Below the pieces are notes generated by a model. It was not told the origin of the DNA and did no database searches. It saw only the letters and a list, made by a program, of their open reading frames with translations. A program made the translations under genes and the position numbers. DNA of 64,000 nucleotides, from NCBI RefSeq assembly GCF_000428065.1, contig NZ_ATZF01000001.1, forward strand, positions 542,310-606,309. Reading direction: 5' to 3'. This document shows, one piece after another, positions 51,918 through 61,377 of this stretch; within the stretch, counting starts at the first letter, position 1, and every line of letters starts with the position of its first letter. The stretch is from Shimazuella kribbensis DSM 45090. GTDB lineage: Bacteria > Bacillota > Bacilli > Thermoactinomycetales > Thermoactinomycetaceae.

Positions 51918-54572
51918 ATGGGTTCTTATGTCTTGTTTTTTTCGGAGGTTGATGCAAGCAAGATAGAAGAAGTGGGAGGAAAAGGTGCTAATTTAGGAGT
52001 GTTGGGTGAAGCTGATTTTCCAGTACCACCTGGATTTTGTGTGACTACTTCTGCTTATCGAGCTGTAATCAAATCCAGTATAGAAATGGATAAATTACTT
52101 ACACAATGTGAAAAAATAAACGTAAATAATCTAGAGGAATTAAAAGAAACTGGGGAAAAAATTCGTGATCATATAAAAAGTTTGCATATACCAAGATTCG
52201 TAATACAAGAAATATTGGAAGCATGGCAGTCTGTTGGCGAAAATTATTCTTATGCTGTAAGGTCAAGTGCAACAGCTGAGGATTTACCATCTGCATCATT
52301 TGCAGGCCAGCAAGATACGTTTCTCAATGTACAAGGAGAAAAGGAATTATTGGAAGCCATCCGTAATTGTTGGGCATCTTTATTCACTGATCGTGCTATC
52401 GCATATCGAGTAAAAAATGATTTTGATCATCGACATGTGTTTCTGTCTGTTGTTGTCCAGCGGATGGTTCAACCTGAAATATCAGGAATTATGTTTACCG
52501 CAGAGCCAGTCAATGGTAATCGCTTAGTTACTTCTATAGATGCTAGTTTTGGTCTAGGAGAAGCACTTGTTTCTGGATTGGTTACTGCTGATTTATATAA
52601 AGTTAAACATGACAAAGTAATATCCAAAAAGATAGCATCAAAAAAAATAATGATAGAATCGCTTGCCGATGGGGGAACAAAGAAAAGTACTGTTCCAAAA
52701 GAAAAACAAGATGTTCAAGTGTTAACGAACGAACAAATTCTTGCTTTGTCTAAATTAGGAAAGCAAATAGAAAAGCACTTTGGTTTCCCACAAGATATCG
52801 AGTTTTGTATAGAGAATGGTAAAATTTTTGTTGTCCAAAGCAGGCCGATCACTTCTTTGTATCCAATGCCGCAAATAGAAGCTGATCCACTTCGTGTGAT
52901 GCTTTCTTTTGGACATATACAAATGATGACAGAGCCAATGAAACCACTCGGTATATCTGTTTTTCGAACCCTTTTCCCATTTGGGAAACCGGATGGTTCT
53001 TTCGAGACGAATTTTTTGATACCAGCAGGAGGAAGGCTATTTGTTGATCCTTCTGATATTTTAAGATTTCGTCTAGCAAGGAAAGTGATTCCCAAAATTT
53101 TGTCCAATATGGATAGTACTATGAGTCTTGCTTTGCAAGAAGTAATTCACCGTCCAGCATTTACGACAGTGCCACCAAAACCAGGTCTTGCTAAAATAGT
53201 AAGGTATAATTTAAAACCAGTGTTAAAAGAAGTATTTCAAAATATTTTTCGTCGAGATCCTAATTTAGCAAAATCCCACGTTGAAACATATATGTTTGAA
53301 CAACACAAAAAAATGAAGGGAAGTTTGCATGGGCTAGATGAAGTGGAGAGTTTAGAAAAAATTCAAGGTTATTTAGCTACTTCTCTCTTATCTATTTTTC
53401 AAAATCTTTTTCCATTTATAGCACCTTTTCTTTTGTCTGCTGGTGTCCTAAAGAAATATTTAATTCAATGGATTGGTAATGATCAAACCTTACAAAAATT
53501 AAGTCAATCGTTCGCAGGTAATGTTACAAGTGAAATGGGACTAGCAATTGGAGATTTAGCAGACGTGTTACGAGAGTTACCTGAAGTTGAAGAATATTTA
53601 CGTACAGCGAAGGATGAAGATTTTTTTGAGCAAATGGATTTGGTAGAAGGTGGAGAAAAGTTTCATCCGTATTTTGCTGAATTCTTAGATAAGTATGGCA
53701 GGAGATGTCCTGGTGAAATCGATATAACAAATACGAGATGGAGGGAAAAGCCAACACTCTTGATCCCGGCTATTCTTGGTCATATGCGAAGCGTAAAACA
53801 TCAAGAGCATCGAAATAAGTTTCGCATAGGTGAACAGGAAGCGAAAGACGCAGAAGCCCAAATAATGAGTCATTTAAAAGGCAATCCATTGAAGGCTCGC
53901 TTGATGAAACGATTGATTTCATTATATCGAAATTTAGGTGCCTTACGTGAGCATCATAAATATTTTCTGATTACGATTTTAGATGAAAGTAAAAAAGTGA
54001 TTATGCGACAAGCGGATCATTTAGTAGAACAGAAAATTTTAGAAGATCGAGAAGATGTTTATTATTTATCACTAGGAGAACTTCTTGATTTATCTAGAAA
54101 CGGGAGATTAGAGGACTTGGAACAAAAGTTAGAAGAACGTAAAAAAGAGTATATCGATCAACAAAAGCTACAGCCACCACGAGTACGAACTAGCGAAGGA
54201 GAAGTGGTGACACCAACTCTGCAAAAAGGTGATTTTCCTCAGCATGCACTCATGGGAACTCCTGTATCAGCAGGTGTTGTAGAAGGCAGAGCGCGAATTG
54301 TTTTAAGGCCAGAAGAAGCACAGTTGCATGAAGGGGAAATATTGGTAGCTCCATTTACAGATCCAGGATGGACTCCACTTTTTCAATCTGCTATCGGTTT
54401 GGTAACAGAAGTAGGCGGATTGATGACACATGGTTCGGTAGTTGCTAGAGAATATGGGATTCCAGCGGTAGTAGGGGTAGAGGATGCATGTAAACGGATA
54501 AAAAATGGTCAAAAGATTCGAGTGGATGGAACACAAGGATATGTTGAAATTTTAAGTGAAAAGAAAGAATGA
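51918..54572 (+). CDS. PEP-utilising phosphotransferase, rifampicin phosphotransferase-type
   Basis: This 884-aa protein has an N-terminal ATP-grasp domain (EVGGKGANLG; RSSATAEDLPSASFAGQ; QSRPI at about 310-316). A large central domain (about 325-770) includes LSFGHIQMMTEPMKPLG and PAGGRLFVDPSD. The C-terminal swivelling domain has catalytic H838 (GGLMTHGSVVAREYG, PAVVG). Lacking the C-terminal TIM barrel of PEP synthase and having the central substrate domain, it fits rifampicin phosphotransferase (Rph), which moves the beta-phosphate of ATP to rifamycins, or a related enzyme. ATG 51918 follows AGGAGGT. A TetR-type palindrome precedes it. The true substrate is not proven. Confidence 0.82.
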   Translation: MGSYVLFFSEVDASKIEEVGGKGANLGVLGEADFPVPPGFCVTTSAYRAVIKSSIEMDKLLTQCEKINVNNLEELKETGEKIRDHIKSLHIPRFVIQEILEAWQSVGENYSYAVRSSATAEDLPSASFAGQQDTFLNVQGEKELLEAIRNCWASLFTDRAIAYRVKNDFDHRHVFLSVVVQRMVQPEISGIMFTAEPVNGNRLVTSIDASFGLGEALVSGLVTADLYKVKHDKVISKKIASKKIMIESLADGGTKKSTVPKEKQDVQVLTNEQILALSKLGKQIEKHFGFPQDIEFCIENGKIFVVQSRPITSLYPMPQIEADPLRVMLSFGHIQMMTEPMKPLGISVFRTLFPFGKPDGSFETNFLIPAGGRLFVDPSDILRFRLARKVIPKILSNMDSTMSLALQEVIHRPAFTTVPPKPGLAKIVRYNLKPVLKEVFQNIFRRDPNLAKSHVETYMFEQHKKMKGSLHGLDEVESLEKIQGYLATSLLSIFQNLFPFIAPFLLSAGVLKKYLIQWIGNDQTLQKLSQSFAGNVTSEMGLAIGDLADVLRELPEVEEYLRTAKDEDFFEQMDLVEGGEKFHPYFAEFLDKYGRRCPGEIDITNTRWREKPTLLIPAILGHMRSVKHQEHRNKFRIGEQEAKDAEAQIMSHLKGNPLKARLMKRLISLYRNLGALREHHKYFLITILDESKKVIMRQADHLVEQKILEDREDVYYLSLGELLDLSRNGRLEDLEQKLEERKKEYIDQQKLQPPRVRTSEGEVVTPTLQKGDFPQHALMGTPVSAGVVEGRARIVLRPEEAQLHEGEILVAPFTDPGWTPLFQSAIGLVTEVGGLMTHGSVVAREYGIPAVVGVEDACKRIKNGQKIRVDGTQGYVEILSEKKE

Positions 54573-54631
54573 GAGAAGGCAAGTTTCTGATTTTTTTTAC
54601 GAAACATTAAAAATGAATTTTTAAAATATCG

Positions 54632-54668
54632 CGCCCCCCAACCCATATGCACTATTGGTTGGGGGGCG
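54632..54668. terminator. Strong GC hairpin between convergent genes
   Basis: CGCCCCCCAACC (54632-54643) and GGTTGGGGGGCG (54657-54668) are perfect complements. Confidence 0.75.
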
Positions 54669-54687
54669 ATCACTCGATCACTGATAT

Positions 54688-55044
54688 TCAGAGTCTGTCA
54701 CCTTCTACTGTGGTGATCTTGTTCGACTCATCAAATCTGACGACGGTCTTGTCGTCGAAAAATTCAGCGATATGAGTGAAGGTGATGACTCTATGATTCA
54801 CCATGGCCTTCCCATAATGCACCATTGCCTTCCCATAATGGCCCTTACGAACAGACTTCCGCCCGATAGGCAGGACGCCGAAGAGTCGCTTGGGAGGTAC
54901 AGTGAGTTCGTAGGTCACACCGGTTAGCTCGATCCCCTCAGTAGACCAAGCGATGTCCTCGTACTTGAGACACCCTTGGTTATGGTAGAGGATCAGCTCT
55001 TTGCCCTCTGAGAAATTTCCCGGGGCATTAGTCGCAATATTCAT
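54688..55044 (-). CDS. Hypothetical protein with internal 7-residue duplication
   Basis: This 118-aa protein is not recognised. It has no signal or membrane helix and a beta-rich look (GVTYELTVPPKRLFGVLP). HYGKAMVHYGKAMVNHR in the middle shows a tandem 7-residue repeat, from a 21-bp duplication. The start at ATG 55044 has AAAGGATT upstream; an ATG at 55059 does not. Codons are richer in G and C than in neighbouring genes (GACGACGGTCTTGTCGTCG and similar runs), suggesting recent acquisition. It converges on the phosphotransferase gene. Confidence 0.65.
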   Translation of the reverse strand: MNIATNAPGNFSEGKELILYHNQGCLKYEDIAWSTEGIELTGVTYELTVPPKRLFGVLPIGRKSVRKGHYGKAMVHYGKAMVNHRVITFTHIAEFFDDKTVVRFDESNKITTVEGDRL

Positions 55045-55608
55045 GTGGAATCCTTTCATTGCTTGTTTTTAGTATACCAAATATTATTTTTAAAGAGAAA
55101 GAAATTATTTTATCGTTATTTATATTTAATTCTAGTAGTGCAAACAGAGAGATATATATTTTGATTTTTATAGATAATGTTGTTCACCAACATAAGTTAA
55201 CATTGATTATTAGCTCTTAAATATTTTTTTCGGTTTATTTCAAATGATGTAAATTGGCATTTCCTAATTAGAAATTTATGAATGGATAATCCGTGTTTTT
55301 AAATGGTGGATATATGTATGGAATTATCGTTATAAGACTGGTGATTTATTTTTAATCAGAATAGTGTATGAATGGCAAATAATTTTCATAATATTGCTTT
55401 GTTTTTTTAAATAAGCGTTGTTATAATTTATTATGTCCGTATTTTGTTTTCGCAGGTTTTCTAATCTTGAAGGTTTAAATTTAATTTGTTTGTACATAAA
55501 GGACGGTTCTAAAAAAGTAGAGCTATTGGATCTAGAATTTAAAGTTGTTATTGCCATTTGTGTCGAAAGGAAACGATAACTTCAATAGAAATGGAGTAAT
55601 AAGCCATC
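55045..55608. other. AT-rich interval before the M23 peptidase gene
   Basis: I see no convincing gene. A minus-strand frame at 55330-55557 (75 aa, MAITTLNSRSNSSTFLEPSF) has no ribosome binding site and is probably chance. The region presumably holds promoters for the two divergent flanking genes, but none is clear. Confidence 0.4.
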
Positions 55609-56706
55609 ATGTTAGGATTGTTCAAGAGAATAGGATTTTTTTGCTTTGTGTTTTTTCTTGTTTTCTCATTAATTCCTTATTCTAAAATACATGCGGAGGA
55701 TATCTCGCGACAAAAAATTAAAGAACATCTGGAAAATAAAGAAAATTTATTGGATCAAATGATAGAACAAGATAAAAAGTTACAAAAATTTGTAGATGAG
55801 ATGAAAAGGAGCAGTTCGAAAATAAAAGAAATTCAAAAACAAGCTGCTCCAATTGAATTAAGGTTAACCAATGAGGAAAAAGTATTGCGACGCTACGATC
55901 AATTATTGAAAATGCGTATTCGTTATTTTTATGAGCACGGCCAGCTAAACTACACAGCACAGATCCTTGAAGCGAAAAGCTTTGGGCAGTTTTTGGAAAA
56001 ATTGGAAACCATTCGACTTATTATTAAGCAAGATACTGCACTAATCGAAGAACGACAAAATGTTATAAAGAAAATCGAAAAAGAAAAAAGTAAATATGAT
56101 GTTTTAGTGGCACAACAGAATGAGCTGATAAAAAAATCAAAGGATGCATATAATGAAATAGTCAAAGAAGCAAAAAAGAGTAAAAAAAATCTGGAAGAAT
56201 TGCATGCTTTTGAAGAACTTCATGAAGATGAATTTAGTCAAATCAACCTAGAAGATTGGCAATCTGGAAAACTTCGATTTCCCTATAATGGACAAATGCA
56301 ACTTCCGTCCAATGGCAGACTTACATCTGGATGGGGGTACCGGTTTCACCCTATTCACAAGCGAAAAATACTTCATCAAGGGTGTGATTTTGGTGGTGGA
56401 GTAGGAAGTCCTATCTATGCTGCAGGAAATGGAGTTGTTGTGTCGAGTGTACCAGCTTCCGGGTATGGATGGTTAATAACCATTTATCATGGTGAAAAGA
56501 ATGGGAAACATGTGTTTACTCGTTATGCCCATAGTTTCCCAAATCAAGTCAAAGTTCATGCTGGAGAAATGGTAAAAGCTGGTGAGCAAATTACTTCTGT
56601 TGGTGCAAATGGTGATATAACTGGACCTCACCTTCATTTCGAAGTTAGGTATGGAACAGGGGAGAAACCACCTTCATCAGATCCGTATAAATGGTTTACA
56701 TCATAA
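55609..56706 (+). CDS. M23-family peptidase with coiled coil (EnvC/NlpD-like)
   Basis: This 365-aa exported murein hydrolase or activator has a signal peptide (residues 1-29, cleavage near KIHA-ED). A long coiled coil (about 35-200) follows, then a LytM/M23 domain with HQGCDFGGGVGSPIYAAGNG (H-x3-D zinc ligands), FTRYAHSFP and ITGPHLHFEVR (HxH). All ligands are present, so it may be an active endopeptidase cutting stem-peptide bridges. Such proteins act in cell separation or in sporulation engulfment. ATG 55609 has only a weak upstream site (GGAGTAATAAGCC). It is flanked by long AT-rich intervals. Confidence 0.88.
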   Translation: MLGLFKRIGFFCFVFFLVFSLIPYSKIHAEDISRQKIKEHLENKENLLDQMIEQDKKLQKFVDEMKRSSSKIKEIQKQAAPIELRLTNEEKVLRRYDQLLKMRIRYFYEHGQLNYTAQILEAKSFGQFLEKLETIRLIIKQDTALIEERQNVIKKIEKEKSKYDVLVAQQNELIKKSKDAYNEIVKEAKKSKKNLEELHAFEELHEDEFSQINLEDWQSGKLRFPYNGQMQLPSNGRLTSGWGYRFHPIHKRKILHQGCDFGGGVGSPIYAAGNGVVVSSVPASGYGWLITIYHGEKNGKHVFTRYAHSFPNQVKVHAGEMVKAGEQITSVGANGDITGPHLHFEVRYGTGEKPPSSDPYKWFTS

Positions 56707-56819
56707 CTTCTATTTTAGATGTGCTGTTAACGGTTCAGTGCCAGATACTAAATGATACATACAACTATATTAGATAACTTTATGTCTAAAGAAATTACAT
56801 ATATCTATTGGTTGAATTG

Positions 56820-56853
56820 AAGCTGAGAAACTTAAATCTCCCAGCTTTTTTTA
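56820..56853 (+). terminator. Terminator upstream of miaB
   Basis: AGCTGAG pairs with CTCCCAGCT (bulged), followed by TTTTTTTATTT. It probably ends the M23 peptidase transcript. Confidence 0.65.
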
Positions 56854-56906
56854 TTTCTAAATAACAATGGATAAGCAAAATTAACCTTCATTCAAATTAC
56901 ATTAAT

Positions 56907-56935
56907 TTGATGAAAATATCTATTTCCGATATAAT
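56907..56935 (+). promoter_or_regulatory. Promoter of miaB-ricA
   Basis: TTGATG (56907-56912) and TATAAT (56930-56935) are 17 bp apart, 66 bp before the miaB start. Confidence 0.7.
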
Positions 56936-57000
56936 ATGTTAGTTACAAGACTGATAATTATACGATCTATAGATATTTCATATAGAGAGGATGGAATCAA

Positions 57001-58473
57001 TTGAGCGGGAAAGATTATAGCAAATATTTTATAGCTCCTGATTTAAAAGAAGCCAAAAAACGCGGAAAAGAAGATATACAAGTTTTGCAGTTTGATCAGA
57101 TACCAGAAGAGATGCAAGGTGTAGGCTGTGGTAAAAAGTACATGATTGAAACATATGGTTGTCAAATGAATGTCCATGACAGTGAAACCATAGCAGGAAT
57201 CTTGGAACAAATGGCTTACACTCGTACGGAATCTCATCAAGATGCAGATGTGATCTTACTAAATACATGTGCCATCAGAGAAAACGCAGAAGACAAAGTG
57301 TTTGGGCATATCGGCAGTTTAAAAGCACTAAAAATGGAGAAGCCTGATCTTGTTCTAGGTGTCTGTGGTTGTATGTCCCAAGAAGAGTCTGTTGTATCTC
57401 GTATCCTACAGAAGCATCAGCATGTTGACTTGATTTTTGGTACTCACAATATTCATCGTTTGCCGTACCTCTTATTTAATGCTCTTATGTCGAAAGAGAT
57501 GGTAGTAGAGGTCTGGTCAAAAGAAGGCGATGTAGTAGAAAATATGCCAAAAGTTCGTGCAGATGGATTGCGTGCATGGGTCAATATTATGTATGGGTGT
57601 GATAAGTTTTGTACTTACTGTATTGTCCCATATACAAGAGGAAAAGAGCGGAGTCGACGCCCAGAAGATGTCTTAAATGAAATACGTGATTTGGCTCGTC
57701 TTGGTTATCAAGAGATCACATTACTAGGGCAAAATGTAAATGCTTATGGTAAAGATTTTAGCGATATCCAGTATCTGTTTGGTGATCTCATGGATGATGT
57801 GAGAAAGATTGGTATTCCAAGAGTGCGTTTCACTACCAGTCATCCAAGAGATTTCGATGATCATCTGATCGAAGTGTTAGCGAAGAGAGGAAATTTAGTA
57901 GAGCACATCCATTTACCTGTTCAATCAGGTAGTAGTGAAGTTTTAAAATTAATGGCAAGAAAATACGATAGAGCAAGATATTTGGAATTGGTTGGTAAAT
58001 TGAAGGCAGCTATTCCAGATGTAGTTCTTACTACAGATATTATTGTAGGATTTCCAGGGGAAACAGATGAACAGTTTGCAGAGACAATATCACTGGTGAA
58101 AGAAGTAGAGTATGAAATGGCTTTTACTTTTATTTACTCTCCTCGTGATGGTACACCAGCGGCAAAGATGAAAGATGATGTTCCTATGGAAGTGAAAAAA
58201 CGCCGTCTGGCAGAATTAAATGATGTGTTGAATGAGATCAGTAAAAAGAAAAATGCTGTTTTACAGGGGCAAGTAGTGGAAGTACTTGTAGAGGGAGAAA
58301 GTAGAAAAAATCCTGATGTCCTTTCTGGACGTACCCGAACTAATAAATTAGTCAATTTTGTTGGTCCCAAACATCTGATTGGAAAAATGGTTTATGTGTC
58401 CATTGAAAAAGCGCAAACATGGACCTTAAAAGGTAAATGGGTAGAAGATATCTCCAAATCTCCAGTAGCGTAA
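57001..58473 (+). CDS. miaB: MiaB, tRNA-2-methylthio-N6-isopentenyladenosine methylthiotransferase
   Basis: This 490-aa radical-SAM enzyme adds the methylthio group to i6A37 of tRNA. The N-terminal UPF0004 domain binds the auxiliary cluster ([24 protein letters not shown]). The radical SAM cluster is C200-D-K-F-C204-T-Y-C207. A TRAM domain ends the protein ([19 protein letters not shown]). The start is TTG 57001 with GAGAGGATGG upstream. The pair miaB-ricA is conserved in Bacilli. Confidence 0.95.
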   Translation: MSGKDYSKYFIAPDLKEAKKRGKEDIQVLQFDQIPEEMQGVGCGKKYMIETYGCQMNVHDSETIAGILEQMAYTRTESHQDADVILLNTCAIRENAEDKVFGHIGSLKALKMEKPDLVLGVCGCMSQEESVVSRILQKHQHVDLIFGTHNIHRLPYLLFNALMSKEMVVEVWSKEGDVVENMPKVRADGLRAWVNIMYGCDKFCTYCIVPYTRGKERSRRPEDVLNEIRDLARLGYQEITLLGQNVNAYGKDFSDIQYLFGDLMDDVRKIGIPRVRFTTSHPRDFDDHLIEVLAKRGNLVEHIHLPVQSGSSEVLKLMARKYDRARYLELVGKLKAAIPDVVLTTDIIVGFPGETDEQFAETISLVKEVEYEMAFTFIYSPRDGTPAAKMKDDVPMEVKKRRLAELNDVLNEISKKKNAVLQGQVVEVLVEGESRKNPDVLSGRTRTNKLVNFVGPKHLIGKMVYVSIEKAQTWTLKGKWVEDISKSPVA

Positions 58474-58488
58474 GGTAGGTGGATAACC

Positions 58489-58917
58489 ATGTTGGATCAC
58501 CAAGTGTTGCAATCTGCTGAAGAATTTGCTGGAAAAGTTCGTACGAGTTCAGAAGTGCAACGTTTCCATTTAGCAGAACAACAAGTAAATAAAAGTCAAT
58601 CCGTACAAAATTTGATTGAAACGATAAAGAAAAAACAAAAAGAGTTGGTACATGCCAAACATTTTAAGAAAAACATGTACAAAGAACAATTGGAAAACGA
58701 ATTAGATGAGCTGCATTATAAATTAGATCACTTGCCTATTGTATTGGAATATCAGCAAAGTCAGGTAGAGATGAATGACCTGCTTCAAATGTTACAACAA
58801 GTTATTGCAAAAACGGTCTCAGAGAAATTGGAAATAGAAACAGGAGGCATTGTAGCTGCTGGTTGTGGAAGCGGTGGAGCCTGTGGTTGCGGGAACAAAC
58901 ATAAAAAAACGGGCTGA
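58489..58917 (+). CDS. ricA: RicA (YmcA), YlbF-family regulator
   Basis: This 142-aa helical protein of the YlbF/YmcA family reads LQSAEEFAGKVRTSSEVQRF, with coiled-coil helices and the Cys-rich tail CGSGGACGCG that ligates [4Fe-4S] clusters in the RicAFT complex. The complex speeds Spo0A phosphorylation, sporulation, competence and biofilm entry, and assists RNase Y maturation of mRNAs. ATG 58489 follows AAGGTAGGTGG, 15 bp after miaB. A terminator follows. Confidence 0.92.
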   Translation: MLDHQVLQSAEEFAGKVRTSSEVQRFHLAEQQVNKSQSVQNLIETIKKKQKELVHAKHFKKNMYKEQLENELDELHYKLDHLPIVLEYQQSQVEMNDLLQMLQQVIAKTVSEKLEIETGGIVAAGCGSGGACGCGNKHKKTG

Positions 58918-58920
58918 AGA

Positions 58921-58956
58921 AAGAACAGGTAGAAAAATTCTCTGCCTGTTCTTTTT
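58921..58956 (+). terminator. Terminator of miaB-ricA
   Basis: AAGAACAGG (58921-58929) pairs with CCTGTTCTT (58945-58953), then TTT. Confidence 0.85.
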
Positions 58957-59072
58957 GTTGTGGACAAAGACATTTTGTATATTTGTATCATTTTTTTCTT
59001 TCTACTGCGTAATACATTATATAAGATCAAATTTCTTTTGTACGGTTTTACAAAAAAGTCCATGGGTTTTTA

Positions 59073-59102
59073 GCACTCAAGGCAGGAGCCCTGCATACAC
59101 TG
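59073..59102 (+). promoter_or_regulatory. Candidate mother-cell promoter of cotE
   Basis: CATACACT (59094-59101) matches the -10 of mother-cell sigma factors (sigma-E CATACAmT; close to sigma-K CATAnnnTA). A GCAC (59073-59076) 17 bp upstream suits a sigma-K -35. cotE has sigma-E and sigma-K promoters in B. subtilis. Confidence 0.45.
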
Positions 59103-59134
59103 GTTTTGTAAGTCCGTTGGAGGAGGGAATTCAG

Positions 59135-59710
59135 GTGCCAAACACAGATAGAGCAGTTGAGTATCGTCAGGTGATCACCAAAGCGGTATGTGGGAAAGGT
59201 CGAAAATTTTCGCATGTCACACATACTATTGAAACACCTGATCATGTACACAATGTATTAGGTGCATGGGTAATTAATCACCAATTTGAATCTTCAAAAG
59301 TAGGAGAAGCAGTTGAGGTACAAGGAAGTTATGATGTAAACATTTGGTACTCAACAAAAGGTAATACCAAAACAGATGTGATGAAAGAAACAGTACGCTA
59401 TGTGGATCAAGTACCACTAAGTTATTTTGATCCTCATACAAGAGAGTTAAGTGTATCTGTTAGTGCAGCTGCTACACAATCACCGAACTGCGTAGAAGCA
59501 TCTATTTCTTCTAATCATGATGCAGTCGTGGTGCGTGTAGAGAAAGAATTTGTAGTGGAGTTAGTAGGAGAGACCAAAGTTACAGTTGCTTGTTACCCAG
59601 CAGAATATGCAGAAATTGATGACAAAGATTTTGTTTTCCAATCCCAGGATGATGAACAAGGTTTTGAGGAGTTGGATCCTGACTTGATTATCGATGATTT
59701 AGAAGATTAA
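59135..59710 (+). CDS. cotE: Outer spore coat protein CotE
   Basis: This 191-aa morphogenetic protein directs outer-coat assembly. EYRQVITKAVCGKGRKFSHV, LGAWVINHQFESSKVGEAVE, DVNIWYSTKGNTKTDVMKET and ELVGETKVTV are clear CotE features, and the C-terminus is strongly acidic (DDEQGFEELDPDLIIDDLED). GTG 59135 follows GGAGGAGGG. The position after ricA and before mutS matches Bacillus. It confirms that the organism makes coated endospores. Confidence 0.95.
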   Translation: MPNTDRAVEYRQVITKAVCGKGRKFSHVTHTIETPDHVHNVLGAWVINHQFESSKVGEAVEVQGSYDVNIWYSTKGNTKTDVMKETVRYVDQVPLSYFDPHTRELSVSVSAAATQSPNCVEASISSNHDAVVVRVEKEFVVELVGETKVTVACYPAEYAEIDDKDFVFQSQDDEQGFEELDPDLIIDDLED

Positions 59711-59712
59711 TT

Positions 59713-59780
59713 CCCCCAAAAAGATCCCCCTTTTGGGGTACCAGAGAAGGCGGAGGAATAAGCCTTCTTTTCTTTTTTTC
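59713..59780 (+). terminator. Two adjacent hairpins after cotE
   Basis: CCCCAAAA (59714-59721) pairs with TTTTGGGG (59731-59738). AGAAGGC (59745-59751) pairs with GCCTTCT (59762-59768), followed by TTTCTTTTTTT. Confidence 0.75.
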
Positions 59781-59899
59781 TGAAGAAAACCTATTCTTTA
59801 TTATTATTTATTCAATAAGCAGAATAGCCAATTTTATTTATAACCCATTTACTTGTTGCTACATAAGATAGGGGTAGTGGCAAAGAGGGGGGAAGGTTG

Positions 59900-61252
59900 A
59901 TGAGGGCCGTTACCCTACGGACAAAAATTGATGAAAAACAAGGGTTTTCTATACTGAATCAAGAAGGAAAATTACATGCTACCATTCAACTAAATGATCA
60001 TATTACCTTAAATCCAGCACAGCAAGTAGAGCGAGTAGCAGATGAGACAATCCGAAGACGAATATTGAGAGTGCATGGTATTCCTGTTCAGGATCAAAGT
60101 TTTGTTATCAGACAATATATTGTTTATGTGTACCAAACGAAGGTTTTATTCATGTATCGGTCCAATTCAGCTGGGCAATGGCTACAAAAGCGAGCAATAA
60201 GTACCAGTTATCAACGAGTGTATCCATCAACAGATAAAACGAAAGAAGTACAGAATGTACAGAGCATGGCTATTCGAGCAGTTTACGCTCTAGGTCTTGA
60301 TTATGCTGCTGTTTTATGTGGAGTAGTTCATGGAAAGAATATCGTAATTCGCAAAGTAAATCCAAGTCCAAAGTTAAATAGTGTCATGATGGGTAGTTTT
60401 GAAAAAGCATTTGAACAGTATCGAGATACACAGCCCATAGATATCCCTTCAGATAAAGTGTTAATTGGTGCCGATCCTGAATTTATCATGCGATCCAAGA
60501 CAGGAAATCTCATTCTAGCTTCCAAATATTTTCCTCTTCGTGGTAAAGTAGGCTGTGATGCTATTTGGCTTGGACAAAATCGATCGCATAAACCATTGGT
60601 TGAAGTAAGGCCAGAACCAACATCAGACCCACGAGTTTTAGTAGAACGCATTTATCATTGTTTGGCATATGCTGCCCGAAAAATGGCTCAGGTACCATGC
60701 AGTTGGTTGGCTGGGGCAATGCCTTACAATGGTTATCCTATTGGTGGACATATTCATTTTAGTGGAATAGAGCCTACATTTGGTTTGCTTCGAGCACTCG
60801 ATAATTATTTGACGCTACCTTTGATGATGGCAGAAGATGAAAAAGGGGTTCGCCGCAGGCCGAAATATGGATATTTAGGAGATTATCGCATTAAAAATCA
60901 TGGTGGTTTTGAGTATCGAACTCCACCGAGTTGGTTGGTATCACCGACTCTGACTAAAGGGGCGTTGGCTACTGCAAAACTTATTGTTCTCCATCATCAA
61001 AAGTTAAAATTAACTCCATTAAGCAATCCAGATCTCCAAACAGCGTATTACAAAGGAGAAAAAGATTCTTTTACCTTTTGGGTATCACTTTTATGTCAAG
61101 GATTAAAGGATTTGGATGATTATAAAATGTATGAAAAATACTTAGATCCTTACTTTGAATATTTGCAAAGCGGTAAAAAATGGGATGAATCGCGAGATTT
61201 TCGTAGAGCTTGGAGGTTGCCGCCTTATCGAGATGGATATAAACCCAAGTAG
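59900..61252 (+). CDS. COOH-NH2 ligase-type protein (phiEco32-like amidoligase family)
   Basis: This 450-aa protein ends with an ATP-dependent carboxylate-amine ligase-type domain. GADPEFIMRSKTGNLILASK, GCDAIWLGQ, PLVEVRPEPTSDPR, GGHIHFSG and NHGGFEYRTPPSWLVS match the phage phiEco32-like COOH-NH2 ligase family, related to glutamine synthetase and GCS2 folds. The first 190 residues have an ATP-grasp-like look (VVHGKNIVIRKVNPSPKLNS). ATG 59900 follows AGAGGGGGGAAGG. Lying between cotE and mutS, it may modify a spore-coat or wall polymer; that is inference from position. Confidence 0.75.
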   Translation: MRAVTLRTKIDEKQGFSILNQEGKLHATIQLNDHITLNPAQQVERVADETIRRRILRVHGIPVQDQSFVIRQYIVYVYQTKVLFMYRSNSAGQWLQKRAISTSYQRVYPSTDKTKEVQNVQSMAIRAVYALGLDYAAVLCGVVHGKNIVIRKVNPSPKLNSVMMGSFEKAFEQYRDTQPIDIPSDKVLIGADPEFIMRSKTGNLILASKYFPLRGKVGCDAIWLGQNRSHKPLVEVRPEPTSDPRVLVERIYHCLAYAARKMAQVPCSWLAGAMPYNGYPIGGHIHFSGIEPTFGLLRALDNYLTLPLMMAEDEKGVRRRPKYGYLGDYRIKNHGGFEYRTPPSWLVSPTLTKGALATAKLIVLHHQKLKLTPLSNPDLQTAYYKGEKDSFTFWVSLLCQGLKDLDDYKMYEKYLDPYFEYLQSGKKWDESRDFRRAWRLPPYRDGYKPK

Positions 61253-61263
61253 AAAATATTTCG

Positions 61264-61295
61264 CCTTGATGTGAATCCTTGCATCAGGGATTTTT
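61264..61295 (+). terminator. Terminator of the amidoligase-type gene
   Basis: CCTTGATG (61264-61271) pairs with CATCAGGG (61282-61289, one T-G), then TTTTT. Confidence 0.8.
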
Positions 61296-61377
61296 CTTGT
61301 TCACTGGTTTGATACCAATATCAAATCTACTTTTTATGTTACACTAGAGAGAAATTTAGTTGGTGGAGGACGTAAGA

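Noticed and set aside
52715..53107. Minus-strand 130-aa ORF inside the phosphotransferase gene
   Set aside because: It lies wholly within a strongly supported gene and has no ribosome binding site or family features.
51918..54572. Classical PEP synthase
   Set aside because: The order of domains and the central GHIQMMTEP segment fit rifampicin phosphotransferase-type enzymes, and there is no C-terminal PEP-binding TIM barrel after the catalytic His domain.
55330..55557. 75-aa minus-strand ORF as a peptide precursor
   Set aside because: No ribosome binding site, no modification enzymes nearby, and composition as expected for AT-rich chance coding.
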